NCBI GenBank assembly: GCA_009193035.1 | Contig: SWDT01000003.1 | Coordinates: 372,001 to 436,000, forward strand | Length of the DNA stretch: 64,000 nucleotides | Reading direction: 5' to 3' | Origin: Halicephalobus mephisto | Lineage: Eukaryota; Nematoda; Chromadorea; Rhabditida; Panagrolaimidae | Part shown: piece after piece, positions 1 to 12,381 of the stretch | How positions within the stretch are numbered: the first letter of the stretch is position 1 | Layout: each line of letters starts with the position of its first letter | Position numbers and translations under genes: made by a program | Notes under the pieces: generated by a model | What the model was told of the DNA's origin: nothing | What the model saw: the letters and a program-made list of their open reading frames with translations, nothing else | The model's database searches: none

Positions 1-484
1 TGGTCAGCTAGTAGTTCAGAAATGATTCATTATTAATTCAGTAGTATACTGTATTTTTTAAATCTTAAAAATTTTAAATTTTTTAAATTTCTAAATTTTA
101 AATTTTTTTTAAATTTTAAAAATTTCTAAATTTTAAATTTTTCTAAATTTTTTTTTAAATTTCATAAGATTAGGATCACTTGAGAGAACTTTTTAAAACT
201 GAAACTTGATCTTTGATATTTTTGCTGATAGTGAATTTCCGGACTTTATCACTTCATCGGAGTGTTCTCGAAGACATATGACAAGACATGATTAGATTAC
301 AATTTTAGCAACTGAACATATGCCTAATGTCTGTTTTTGATTCCCAGTTTGTCTTCCGTAGCTCGCAGACATCCAGAGAACTTGTTAAAGTTACTTTTTA
401 ACGACTCTTTAGTCACTCTACGATGATTCTTGTTTTTTCTTCTCTGCACACAAAAAAAGATACATTAAAACGCTTCTAACGTAT
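1..484. other. AT-rich non-coding stretch
   Basis: I see no gene here. The first 170 bases are runs of A and T arranged as short TTTAAATTT-like palindromes. The rest is unremarkable AT-rich sequence without a convincing exon. Confidence 0.5.
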
Positions 485-928
485 CAAACACATCATATTT
501 AATATGTTAATACATTAAGATGATGTTAATCTATCGGATATATTGTATTTAATATAACGATATTACATTTCATATATCAATATATTAAATACAATGTAAC
601 AACATCATATTTAATATGTTAATATATTAATATATTCAAACTATTCTAATCTACCGGATATATTGTATTCAATATATCGATATTACATTTCATATATCGA
701 TATATTAAATATAATGCAATAACATCATATTTAATATATCAATGCATTAAAATTATCCTAATCTATCGGATATATTGTATTTAATATATCGATATTACAT
801 TTCTTATATCGATATATTAAATACAATGTAACAATATCATATTTAATACATTAATACATTAACATTATCCTAATCTATCGGATATGTTGATATTACATTT
901 CATATATCGATATATTAAATACAATGCG
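485..928. repeat. tandem satellite, about 118-base unit, four copies
   Basis: A unit of roughly 118 bases is repeated about four times. Each copy contains CATCATATTTAATATGTTAA, then CTAATCTATCGGATATATTG, then ATTACATTTCATATATCG and ATATATTAAATACAATG. The unit is rich in small inverted repeats around ATCGATAT and ATTTAATAT, so single strands could fold. The last copy is shortened before GGATATGTTG. No coding potential. Confidence 0.8.
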
Positions 929-1509
929 CCGATATGAACTTAATGTATGTCATATATCGGAATCGCTTTAATGCATCTATATATTATATACTATGTGCCT
1001 ATTTTTTAGTGTATATATCCTTGAAACTTACTGTACTTGGTCGTTTTGGGATAAAGTCGTTAGCTGACGCACAACCTAGTTCCTCGACTGGAATCCAACT
1101 TGGGTCTCGTGATTCTCAGTCACGTGTACTGCCGAGGAATTTTTGGACTTATTGAGCACTATTTTTTAAATTCAATTTTTTTCGGAAAAAACAAAAATTT
1201 CTTGTTAGTAATATTCTGAATCCCTTTGCGGATTTCGATACTTATTATTGTTATTCTGGAAAATCCGTAAATCCTCCGTTGGCCGAGGATGTCACAGATT
1301 ACTCTCGACGTTGTGTTTTTCGAACTTGAAATTTGGTCTTTGATGTTTTCAAAGTTCATTAAATACAGTAATCTGAAAGTTATTAAACTTTCAAAACGAA
1401 TTCCACAGGAGGAAAATTTTATTTTTAAAACTCACACGGTTCCAAGTGCCTTAAGGGATCATCCTTGTCTTTCTACATTTCCACATGCGGATTACTCCAA
1501 CGCCTTTCT
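929..1509. other. intergenic, nothing recognised
   Basis: Open frames of 60 to 95 codons occur but lack splice structure, codon bias or any family resemblance, so I do not call genes. Confidence 0.4.
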
Positions 1510-2845
1510 CCCTTGGGATTTGATCTGTTGCAATTATCCAACCATTATAGCCTCAGGGAGTTTTATTTTTTTATAAAAGTATCTTGCAAAAAAACAGTGC
1601 TAATTATATAGAGCCACAACACTAAAAGTACCACCCCGAGAGACATTCCCGACCACTTTAGTGAACAGTCTCACCACCCCTGGGACTCGATCTTTAGAGT
1701 TTTTGATCTTTATTTCGCTAATTTAACCACTGCGCCACTGTGACAAACCTGAGCTTCCGGTCATTATTCCTTAAAAGTTCCCTTAATTAAACCTTTGTTA
1801 TCTTTGTGAATTTCAACACCTAGGTAATTAGCATTGTGAAAGATTTTGTGGTTAACACTTTTTTCACCGTATGTCTACTCATGAGTAACTTCCCCACGGG
1901 ATATAGTTGTTTAAATCCGGTTCAATTGTCTGGCCACTGTGACATGAAAGTTGAAAAATTTATTTTTACTTTTTTCATTAAGTTGTCCCTCAAAAATTTT
2001 ATCTGCTTTGTGGGTGGTTTGCGCACCAGATAATTGACATTTCAAAACATCTTTAGCGAACTTTAATCAATGTACTCGTTGATATGTGTATCTATGCGTA
2101 ATTTCCCTGCGGACTTGGTCCTTATTATTTCCGGTTCGTATTCTAATCACCTAACCACTGCGCTACAAAAACAAAGAATATGTTCTTTTAGATTTTCCCT
2201 TTATCGAATTATTTCCCGAAGAAAACTTTGATATCACCTTCTTCGGGGGTGGTTTTCGCAAATTAGTGACGTGTCAAAGTATTTTCGACGAATTCTCGAT
2301 TACTATTTTCGGTGGTATTTGTACCCTTACGTGACGTTATAGGATTCCATCCTTACTATTTCCGGTTTATATTCCAACTTTTTTACCACTGCGCCACAGA
2401 AGCAAAGAGAAGATTTATTTTAAATTTCGTTTTTTTAAACGATTTTTATAAAGTTGTTATTTTTATGAGTGGTTTTAGCAATGACGTATTAAAGTATCTT
2501 CGACGAATTCCGATTATTGTTTTCGTCGCTATGTGACTTATGCGTAACCCCCCGGGATCCCATCCTTATTATTTTTGGTTTATATTCCAACTTTTAACCA
2601 CTGCACCACGGGAGCGAAAAAAAATTCCTTTTTTTAAATTTCTTTTATGAAACTATTCCCTGAAGAAAACATACATTTTTATGGGTGGTTTTAGCAAATT
2701 AATTAATGACGTTTTAAAACATCTTCATTGAATTCCCTATTAGTATTTCCACCGACGTAAACCATCTATGCGTAATTTCCTCACGAGATGTGATCCCTGT
2801 AATTCTCAATCCATATCCCGCCCGTCTGGCCATCGTGACAAATGA
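1510..2845 (-). repeat. tandem array of tRNA-like (SINE-like) units
   Basis: About seven diverged units, 190-230 bases each, are arranged head to tail. On the minus strand each starts with a sequence like a tRNA A box: TGGCGCAGTGGTTA at 1737-1724, TAGCGCAGTGGTTAG near 2166-2150, TGGCGCAGTGGT near 2394, TGGTGCAGTGGTTA near 2607, and weaker ones near 1555, 1940 and 2836. About 40-50 bases further comes a B-box-like GATCRARTCC, for example AGATCGAGTCCC near 1690. This then runs into GGGGAAATTACGCATA. This spacing of A and B boxes is that of an internal RNA polymerase III promoter. The acceptor stem and cloverleaf are not intact, so these are not working tRNA genes. The units look like a tRNA-derived SINE that became a tandem array. 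Confidence 0.6.
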
Positions 2846-3175
2846 GTCATCCGTATTTATAAATTTCCCAAGCTGTCATTTTCCGATTTTTGGAAATGCA
2901 TTAACTTTAAGCTCCAGAAATCCTAGACACCAAATTTAGATCTTCACAACGTGACTTTCGAAAAGTAGATTTTTATAAATCACATATTGATGCAAAAGTA
3001 AAAATTCCACCGTATCGAAAAAATTTAATTTCACGGAAAATAAAGCACGAATTTTCTAAATTGTCAAAAAATAATAATTATATTGTAGTACTAGAACAAA
3101 TAATTTATTATGCAAAATTTTCCTATAAAAAATCACAGCAATCCTAAAATAACAGAAAGCGATTATCGAGTCTTT

Positions 3176-3740
3176 TAGACTTTCGTGCTAAGAGTCAGTT
3201 CTCACATGATATTTTAAATATAATATAAAATTACTAAAAGTTTTTTATCAATATAAAATTTTTTTTATAATTAAAAAAAATATAAAAAATTTATAAAACT
3301 ACTGAATCTCAAGGACTTTCGTGCTAAGAGTCAGTTCTCACGTGGTATCTTAAATATAATGTATAATTACTAAAAGTTTTTTTATAAATATTAAATTTTT
3401 TTATAATTTAAAAAAATATAAAAAACATAAAAGTAACTACTGAATTTCTCAGGGACTTTCGTGCCACAAACCCGCTCTCATACGGTATCTTAAATATAAT
3501 GTAAAATTACTTAAAATTCTTTATCAATATCAAATTTTTTTATAATTTAAAAAATTTATAAAACTACTGAATTTCTCAGGGACTTTCGTGCCAGAAACCC
3601 GCTCTCATACGGTATCTTAAATATAATGTAAAATTACTTAAAATTCTTTATCAATATCAAATTTTTTTATAATTTAAAAAAATTTATAAAACTACTGAAT
3701 TTCTCAGGGATTTTCGTGCCAGAAACCCGCTCTATACGAC
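3176..3740. repeat. tandem array, about 125-143-base unit, five copies
   Basis: Units start with GGACTTTCGTGC near 3178, 3313, 3456, 3580 and 3708. They continue with a CTCACACGGTATCTTAAATA-like segment and then AT-rich filler. The later copies (3456 onward) are nearly identical to each other. The TTCGTGCC core resembles motifs scattered across the window. Confidence 0.75.
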
Positions 3741-4551
3741 CTCTCTAACATTCGTCCAAATTTACACATGTTCTTTTTTGTTCTTTATCAGATTCATTTT
3801 GGAAAATGTAGTACTTGTAATAAGGAGTCTTGGCACGAAAACATTTATGGCCTGTCATCAAAATTATGAAATCTAAGTCGGATGTAAACAATGTCTCGTG
3901 ATTACAGATTATTCAGAACTTAGAAAAAATTTTCAAATAACATCATTCAAAAAATTTTCTTTCTGGGACATGGTTAAATTTAAACATAATTTTTTTTAAA
4001 TATTTTAATTTTTAAAATTTAAAAAAAAAATAAATTTTAATATTTTTTAAATTTAAAAAAAAATTAATTTTAATGTTTTTTTTATTTTTAATTTTTTTAA
4101 TTTTAAAAAAAATTAATTTTTATATTTTTTTAAAATTTTATTTTTTTAATTTTAAAAAAAAATTAATTTTAATAGTTTTTTTTAATTTTAGTTTTTTAAA
4201 TATGTTTATTTTTAAATTATTTCCCTTTGAAGTATTTTGAATTTTGGAATAATTTTTTCAAATTATCCGTGCCAGGCAGTTCTGTGGAAATGTCAGAAAA
4301 TTAAAAATTAATTTTACCGTAATTTTTATTTTTTCTTCCACGCGTTTTTTGTTTATGAAATTTTGGGAGTTTTTCTGGTTTTAGAATTGAGTATAACTGA
4401 ACAGCTTGAGTCAGCTTCGGTAGTGCCTCCGGGGGTCGTGAAAGAAAACAGAAAAAGTGACTCATAGGGTCGGGGGCGGGGCTTCGGGCGGTCGTCATCT
4501 GAAAATTCAATTTTTCTTCATTTTAGTTTATTTCTAAAGATCTCAAAAAAA

Positions 4552-4610
4552 ATGTTAGCTCAAGAAAATCCATGTCGTCCTAGGCCTAATTTCGACGGGG
4601 TCCATCTAAG
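4552..4610 (+). other. possible orphan first exon
   Basis: A CATTTTAG acceptor ends at 4525 and is followed about 26 bases later by an ATG at 4552. That ATG opens a 19-codon frame (MLAQENPCRPRPNF and onward) ending at an AGAA|GTAAGT donor. This is the layout of a trans-spliced first exon. I could not find a following exon in phase, and the peptide resembles no family I know. Confidence 0.2.
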
Positions 4611-7600
4611 AAGTAAGTGATTTTTTACAGTATTTTTACAGTATTTTTGAATTTATTTTTTTTTTAAATTATAAATACAATTTTTCAACCGGAAAAAAGT
4701 CATTATTTTTTTAAATATGTAATTGCAAAAATTGAACTCCATGGTGATCCCGTCCGGGTCTCAAAACGAAAATCCGCAAACTTCCCCTGAGGCATCGATG
4801 ACTCAGAAAAGTAAATTTTGGATTTAGTGTCATGACTCAAGATTTATTACGAAATTAGAGAATTTTATTAGTTAAAAATTTTTTATTATTTTAAAAAAAT
4901 TTTACTTTTTTCGAAAATTTAAAGAATTTTATTTTTTTAAATTAAATTAAACAATTTTTTTTTATTAAAAATTAAACAGTTTTTATTTTTTTTAAATTAA
5001 AAATTAAATAATTTTTATTTTTTAAAATTTAAATTGAATAATTTTTTACTTTTTTTTTTAAATTAAACAATTTTTATTTTTTTTAAATTGAATAATTTTT
5101 ATTTTTTTTAATTTAAATTGAATAATTTTTTATTTTTTAATTTAAATTGAATAATTTTTTATTTTTTTTATTAAAAATTGTTTTAATTGAGTGAATTTTT
5201 CATAAAGAACGTTGCAAAATCGAATTTGGTCCTGTTTTGGTCTTAACGCGATTTCTTTAAGACTCCCTCCCCACCTCTTTGACCTTTTTAATTTCGTCAT
5301 TTTCTTTTTTTGGACTTTTATTAAGTCTTCTCAAATCCATTAGATTAGTTTTCCGTTTTTTTTCGACTAATTGATTGGGCAATTTTATTTGACGAATTTT
5401 ATATCGATGTCTTTTTTTATTTTTTTTTTTTTTCACGTCCGATGACGCATTTCCAAAAAATCAAACATGTTTGAAAAATTCCGGAAATTCCAACCAGATT
5501 TGACATGATTAATTTTGGATTTATTTTTACAATAATAAAATTCTTCTAAATTGTGTAAATAAATAAATTCTTTCGTGTCAAGACCAGAAACTTTATTTTT
5601 TTTAAAAAGTGGTCCTAAAACGAAAATTTTTCAACTTAATTTTTCATAGAAAATTCTACTTATAATTCTACAGTAACCCAGTTAATTATCAAAAAGTAAA
5701 TTTGAAAATTTTCGTGTCAGGACCAGAAACTTTATTTTTTTTAATAAATTTAAAAAGTGGTCCTGCAGCGAATGTTTTTCAACTTTATTTTTCACGGAAA
5801 ACTTACTTTTCAATTCTACAGTAATCAAGTTAATTATGAAAACAAGTATTACTCATTTCGTGTCAGGACCAGAAATCTATTTTTTTCTTGAAAAATAATT
5901 TGTCCTTCAAAGAATAATATCTGATTCATCTTCATGAATATAATTGTTTTTTTCTGACCAGTCAGCCATCTCGTGGTTAAAGAATGAATCAGGCACTGCT
6001 AATTCCTATATCCCTTTAGGAAATGAAAAATACTGGTCCTACCACGCTTTATCTGATTCATTTTTTACAAAAAAAATTTTATTAAAAAAAATAAAACTAA
6101 AAAAAACCATTTTTGTTTAAAAAATATTATTTTTTGTTAAAAAAAATATAATTTTTATTAAAAAAATAAAATTTAAAAAATATTATTTTTATTTAAAAAA
6201 AATTATTTTTATTAAAAAAAATTAAATTAAGAAAATTATTTTTATTTAAAAAAAATAAAATTTAATGAAAATTATTTTTATAAAAAAAAGTAAAATTTTA
6301 AATTTAAAAAAAAAATTATTTTTAGTCGAAAAAAAAATTATTATTGTTCAAAAAAAAATAATTTTTATCTAGAAAAGTTATTTTTATCTTAAAAATGTGG
6401 TTGTTGTTCAAAAAAAAAATGATTTTTGCCGAAAAAAAATATTATTTTTAATTCCCCAGTATCTAAATCTGATTAAACAGTGAATCAAGTGTTTTTCTGT
6501 CAGAACTGAAATTGGGGTTTCGCTGTGAGACAATTTTTAAAATTCTGGTCCTAACTGGAATATTTTTTTTATAAAATTTAATTTTTAAAAATTTTTATTT
6601 TTTTAAATTTTATTTTTTTTTAAATTTTAATTTTTAAAAAATTTTTTTTAAATTTTTATTTTTTAAAAATTTTTATTTTTTAAGAATTTTTATTTTTAAA
6701 AATTTTTATTTTTTTTTAAATTTTTATTTTTTAAAAATTTTTATTTTTTAAGAATTTTTATTTTTAAAAATTTTTATTTTTTTTTAAATTTTTATTTTTT
6801 AAAAATTTTTACTTTTTTAAATTTTATTTTTTTTATGATTAATTATATAATTATAAAATAAATCAATTACTGACGTAAGACCGTTAATTTTTGTTTGAGT
6901 TTAAAGAATAAAAATCAATTTTACGAAAAATAATCCATGACTCATGCTTTGTAAATTTACTACTTTTTGATAATTTCTGTAGAATTAACTTAGTCATTTA
7001 TTACGTCAAAAAAGTTGAATTTTTCTATTTTCTTAGTCATTTTGTGTCTTCTATGTTCTCAAAAAAAATTTTTTCGAAAAAAAAAATTTCAAAAATAATT
7101 GAAAACAAAATTTTTTAAAAATATTCGAAAAAAAATTTTTTTTAAATAATTGAAAACAAAATTTTTTTAAAATATTCGAAAAAAAAATTTTTAAAAATAT
7201 TTGAAAAAAAAAAATTTTAAAATATTCGAAAAAAAAATTTTTAAAAATAATTGAAAAAAAAAATTAACAAATGTGTCGATTTTGTTCTGTGTTTTTTATT
7301 GTTTGACAAATATTAGAGATTTAAGTCTATATTTTCGTTATTTATTCAATTGAATGTCAGATGAACGAGAACGAGAGAATTATCGATCGGTGCGCGCATT
7401 ATTCACCATGGATCGTCATTTGTATTTGTTTTTTTTTCTTTTCTGCTTTAAATTTTTGCTCCAAAATACTTCTATATGAACTAAAAGATTCTATTTAATA
7501 ATTCCCATATATCAAATATTTTTATAAAATAATTTTTTTACAAAATATTTAATTTTTTTCATTAAATTTTTATTTTTTTACTTTTTTATTTTTAATTTTT

Positions 7601-8111
7601 GTTCCAAAATACTTCTATGTGAACTAAAAAATTTTCTTTAATAATTTTCATATATCAAATATTTTTATAAAATAATTTTTATATAAAATATTTAATTTTT
7701 TTCATTAAATTTTTATTTTTTTTCTTTTTTATTTTTAATTTTTGCTCCAAAATATTTTTATTTTAAATATAAACCCTTATTTCGTAACTTTCATACATCA
7801 ATTTATCTTATAAAATAATTTCTATATGAAATATATAAACTTCTTTATTAAATTTTTAAATTTTAATTTTTAAAATAATTTTTAAATTTTTAATTTTAAA
7901 TAATTTTTAATTTTTTTAGTTTTTATTTTTGGAATAGATTTGGCCTAAAATAACTCTTATAATATTGATAAAATTATATATAATTTTCCTTTTTTTGTGA
8001 AATCGAAGCTGACTCATCTTTCGGCTTATCAACCATAGGGGGTTATCGGGATCCCCTGTCTTTTTTCTTCCATGAACACCTTTCTTGTGATGGCTAAAAT
8101 TGATTTTCCTC

Positions 8112-8191
8112 ATGGATAACATTAAATATCCAGAATACTGGGATATTGAACATTTTCCAGAATATAAAAAATTTAATGATTTTCTCATTGG
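8112..8191 (+). other. possible orphan exon
   Basis: An ATG at 8112 opens the frame MDNIKYPEYWDIEHF and onward, ending in ATTG|GTAAGATC, a good splice donor. Composition is less AT-rich than the surroundings. I recognise no domain and cannot link it in phase to a neighbouring exon. Confidence 0.2.
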
Positions 8192-8775
8192 TAAGATCAA
8201 ATTTTTTTAAGATTTTTTAAAATTAAAACTTTTCTAAAATTTAAAAAAAATTAAACTTTTCTAAAATTTAAAAAATTAAAACTTTTTGGAATTTTTTAAA
8301 ATTGAACTTTTTTTTAAAATTAAACTTTTTTTGAAATTTTTTAAAATTGATTTTTTTTTAAATTTAAAAAATTAAAACTTTTTTTGAAATTTTTTTAAAA
8401 TTTAATTTTTTTTCGAAATTTTAAAAAAATAATTTTTTTCAAAATTATATAGATTATTCTTAGAAATGAATTGTTTATTCAAAAATAAGCACTTTCAAAT
8501 CCATTTGGTTAGTTGTTAGTTTTTTTAAGTTTTTATTGAGTTTTCTCCTGACGGATTGCTTATTGATCCTTTTTTTACTTTTTCAATTTTTATTTTTAAA
8601 AAATATTTTAAATTTTTTCGATTTTTTTTAAAATTTTTCTGATTTTTTTAAAATTTTTTGTTTTTTTTGAATATTTTTTAAAAAATTTTTTGTTTTTTTT
8701 TTTGAATATTTTTTATTTTTTTTTAAATTTTTTGTTTTTTTTTGAATATTTTTTATTTTTTTTTATTTTTTAAAG

Positions 8776-8966
8776 CTTTTCTTGGAAAATCATGAGTCAT
8801 TTGTGTTTCTTAATTTTCCAACTTTGTTTCTTCTAAAAAATGACAGTAGATTAGAGTTTCTGAATTTCAATGATCACGTGTTGAGGATGAATCAATACCG
8901 TCGTTTTTGTTCTGATTCATTTCGCACATCATGCGGGTCTGTCTCGTGCTGGATTTTCCTCGATAA
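8776..8966 (+). other. possible degenerate rhodanese-like exon of the downstream phosphatase
   Basis: After a TTTTTTAAAG acceptor-like sequence an open frame runs to GATAAAT|GTAATA. It contains LLKNDSRLEFLNFNDHVL. MAP kinase phosphatases of the DUSP8/16 and VHP-1 type carry DSR or DCR, eight residues, then HVL or HIR near the start of their rhodanese domain, and the spacing here is the same. The remainder does not match well, and the donor phase would create a stop if joined directly to the exon at 10010, so another exon would be needed. This is a weak inference. Confidence 0.2.
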
Positions 8967-9440
8967 ATGTAATATTATAAAAATAAAAAAATTTTCATCA
9001 AAAATTTCGAAATTTTTAAAATTTAAAATTTTTGTTTTTGAAATTTTTCACAAAAGTCCAAAAATTTATAAATTTCATTAATTTTTTATAATTTTCAAGT
9101 CTGCTGATCTTATATAATATTCTAGACGATTCTAAAATTCTCCTACAAGATCCTGGGAAAATTCCAAAAATCTTCAAAAAATAAAAAATTTCTTATTTTT
9201 TTATAAAATTTTTAATTTTTATGATTTTTTAAAATTTAAAAATCTTCAAAAAATAAAAAATAAATTTCTTATTTTTATAATTTTTTTAAATTTAAAAATC
9301 TTCAAAAAATATAAAAATTAAAAAATTTTTATTTTACGTTTTTTTTTAAATCCAAAAATTTCCAAAAAAAACATAAAATTTATTAAATTTTTAGTTTTTT
9401 TTATAAAATTTTTTAATTTTTTTTAATTTAAAAATTGTAT

Positions 9441-9730
9441 ACAATGTTTTGGAAGACTCCAGAAGCTTCCAAAGAATTCTAATGTGATGAATAGTGTATG
9501 TGTGTACTTAAAATTCCGAGATTTTGACACCCCCGGCCACTTTCTTGCGTCATTCCTGGACACTCCTATGTTCATTGAGCAACAAACAACGCCCTGTTCG
9601 GGGGTCGTGCCGGTTCTGGCACATCCGCCCCGACTACTGCCTCAGGCGCCATCGATTAATTTTTCTCTCGCATTTCCAAACATGGACATTGCTGTCCAAA
9701 TTGAAGTTTCTGATATCTATTTTCCGATAA
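9441..9730 (+). other. balanced-composition island of unknown nature
   Basis: This stretch between AT tracts is GC-richer than its surroundings and open in two frames on the plus strand. Neither frame resembles a known domain, and no acceptor and donor pair fits the phase of the exon at 10010. It contains ACTGCCTCAGGCGCC, part of a CTGCCTCAGG motif also seen near 29660-30110 and 61447. Confidence 0.25.
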
Positions 9731-10009
9731 AATTCAAATTTTATTTTTTTAAGAAAATTCAAAATTATTTTTCAAACAATTTTAATTTTTTCTAAATTAA
9801 AAAAAAATAATTTTTGTTTTTTTTAAAGAAAATTTTTACTTTTTTAAATAATTTTTACTTTTTTTAAAGAAATTTTTATTTTTTTTAAAGAAAATTTTTA
9901 TTTTTTTTAAATAACTTTTATTTTTTCTAAGAAATTTTTATTTTTTTAAAGAAAAATTTTGTTTTTTTTTAAATAATTTTTGTTTTTTTAATGATTTTTG
10001 TTTTTTTAG

Positions 10010-12316
10010 GATCATTTTTGGAATTTCACAATCAGTATCCCGAGTTGTGTGAGTCGAACGAACAGCAACTGACCCATACTCCATCGATCGAGAGTGCTCC
10101 GATCGTAAATGCCATTCCTGGCTTTCCTTCCTTCATGAATTGGCAAACGGGAAACCACAAAACGGGTCGAAATCTGAATCTTCTCAACAATCCAGATAAC
10201 CAGACGGGTTCTGCTTGTAACAACTCTATGACCCTTGTTCTTGACGTACCTCCCCCAAACAGGCTGTCTTTGCCGAGTTCGCTTTCTCATCCTTGTCTGT
10301 CCACGGCCCCGATTTTCGCGAATTTCGCAAAAGGAGACGAAGACGAAGAACAATCAAATGGTCCTACGCAAATTTTGGATTTTATGTTTCTCGGAAGTCA
10401 ACAAGATGCTTTAGATCCCGAAGTCCTTAAAGTAGGTTTTTCTCTGACGTTTTGCAGATATGAGTCATTCAAGAAAGCAAACGCTGCCAGTTATTCCGAG
10501 GGACGTGTGTCCATCGATTAACGCAGAATTGTTTTCTCAGGGACGAGCAAACTGTTTTTAACTTTATTTTCAAATAAAAATGCACCATCATTTTTTAAAA
10601 AAGCAAAATATAATTTTTATAGTTTTTAAATTCCCGCGCAAAACGAGCGAACATTGTAAAAGTCTAAAAAATGGTAAAACTGGTAATTTGTACCAAAGTC
10701 AACGCGCACTGTTCTCACTCGCGCTATCGATAATTTGATTTTTTGCCATTTTTGGCTATCTGTGCGAGGGCGAATAAAAGTAAAAATGGCAATTCTGGTA
10801 ATTCCTACTAAAGTCATCGCGCACTGTTCTCACTCGCGTTTCTTTCTAATCAATTTCCAACAATCCTAAAATTTTCTAAAAACTTCGTCTTTATATATCC
10901 TTTTTTATTTTTCTTTGCTAATTTTTTGTAATTTTCAGAAGAATGGAATCTCCAAGATCATTAATCTCAGTGAAACTTGTCCCAGACCAGAAAGTGTCCC
11001 AAACAGTTCGAATCATTTTCTCCGCATTCCAATCAAAGATTCCTATTCGGCCAAGTTACTTCCTCACTTTGACACTGCTTACGATTTTTTAGGTAAGTTG
11101 CTATTATGTAATTATATGGTTTAAAATATGTATTTCAGAAGATGCAAAAAAGAATGATGAAAAAGTTTTGGTTCACTGTTTGGCCGGGATTTCTCGTTCT
11201 GCGACATTGGCAATTGCTTACGTGATGCGGTCCATGGGGAAGACTTCAGATGAAGCCTACAAGTTTGTGAAAGCTCGACGCCCGTCCATAAGTCCCAATT
11301 TTAATTTCATGGGACAACTATTGGAGTACGAGAAACAACTAAGAGAACGACATATTCTTGCTCCCAGCAGACCCCATTCCTTCGCTGCCCAATCAACCGT
11401 TCATTGTGCCAGTGTTGAACCTTCAACATCAAACGATCTCTTGAATCCTCCTAATGACAAGATATGTAAATCTGCCAGTAGTGATTTTGTGCTTCTGGCT
11501 CCGAAGAAAGAAGCTCTAAAAAACGAAAATGGAAAAAGAATCAGGGATACCCCATTGAGTTTCCCCGAGAGACCCCGACAATTGATGAAGACCGGAGATG
11601 ATTTTTTTCCTATTCGCCCGGGGAGTATTCCTCTGACTCCCTCGACGGCACCGATTAAAGGGGACCTGCCTTCTCCCTCGACAGAGTTCGAGAGACTGGA
11701 CATTTCAAATCCGATATTCCCCGGATTACCAAGTCTAAACGGTCCGGAAGTGAAATCAGTACCTGCTTCCGCGACTTTGTCCGTCGAAAACCCGATGTTT
11801 AATCTGGAAAAGGAAAGCAAACAAGAAAAGAAAACCATTAATTTTACTTCAAGTAAAATCCTCCAAAATCCTTGCAGCAAAAATCTCATAAAGTGCCTAA
11901 GAAGAAGATCAAAACAACCGATAACGACGACTTCATCGACTCCAGTGACAGCTTGCAGTTCCAGATGTGTCATTGCGGGAAACGAATCCAGATCCTTGAA
12001 AATTGGTGGTCCATTGACTCGACGACTTATCAGACGTCCTATTTTTTCTCCTTTTATGGGATCTAATCTACAAACTGTACCTGATCTTCCTGATGATGAG
12101 TTGCCTTCGGCAATGGCGACTCCGTCCAATTCTCCTGCGAAGTCTTCTGGATCCTTAAGTGCCCCACCGGTCGGGTCCCTGTCTCCCAATCTGGTCAGAC
12201 AGAAAAGAGCTGCTACTGTTCCAAATACTATTGACCTGAACGAAACCCCCCAGGACCCTTACAGGGATCCAGAAAGGGAGTCTATCGGTTCCGCTTCAGA
12301 AATTGCCGTCAATTAA
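10010..12316 (+). CDS. vhp-1: VHP-1/DUSP8-16-type dual-specificity MAP kinase phosphatase (5' part not found)
   Basis: Dephosphorylates Thr and Tyr in the activation loop of stress MAP kinases; in C. elegans VHP-1 restrains KGB-1 and PMK-1 (family knowledge). Exons read as 10010-10431, 10939-11092 and 11139-12316, phases 2-0-1. The first begins with [14 protein letters not shown], the sequence that follows the rhodanese domain in this subfamily. Then come the phosphatase-domain start [27 protein letters not shown], and the active site HCLAGISRS with catalytic Cys at 11177-11179, followed by [19 protein letters not shown]. About 320 further residues form a Ser/Pro-rich tail, probably regulatory. 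About 584 residues are encoded here. The upstream rhodanese/kinase-interaction exons are missing or too diverged for me to identify. The ATG at 9991 lies in the polypyrimidine tract and is probably intronic. Intron 1 carries a dispersed repeat. Confidence 0.88.
10626..10919 (-). repeat. dispersed intronic repeat, inverted relative to the copy at 12842
   Basis: This lies in intron 1 of the phosphatase gene. It contains ATTCCCGCGCAAAACGAGCG at one end, two CGCGCACTGTTCTCACTCGCG cores, and ATCCTAAAATTTTCTAAAAA at the other. The part from about 10743 to 10919 is almost the exact reverse complement of about 12842-13021 in an intron of the neighbouring deubiquitinase gene. Confidence 0.8.
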
Positions 12317-12381
12317 CATTCCCCGATTATTCTCTGGCAATCTTTTTCATTTTTTTCTCTGGTCATTTCATTTGTCAAAAA

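Larger units (their letters stand above)
3741..9440. other. long AT-rich intergenic region with several repeats
   Basis: Mostly homopolymer-like A and T runs. A unit with TTCGTGTCAGGACCAGAAA recurs at about 5572-5870 with a period near 125 bases. A unit containing TTTGCTCCAAAATACTTCTA recurs three times at about 7443-7770. Islands of more balanced composition lie at 4380-4610, 4740-4820, 8000-8190 and 8780-8970. Some of these could be 5' exons of the phosphatase gene at 10010, but none is convincing. Confidence 0.4.

Noticed and set aside
1510..2845. Genuine tRNA genes
   Set aside because: A and B box-like motifs are present but the acceptor stems and anticodon arms do not form.
9484..9795. 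Overlapping plus-strand frames before the phosphatase
   Set aside because: Two frames are equally open, neither resembles a rhodanese domain, and no splice sites give the needed phase.
10626..10817. Similar small peptides starting [14 protein letters not shown] here and at 12946
   Set aside because: The likeness comes from two copies of a dispersed intronic repeat, not from a gene family.
11401..12189. 262-codon open frame antisense to the phosphatase tail
   Set aside because: Mirror of a Ser/Pro-rich coding exon; no family resemblance and no splice or start context.
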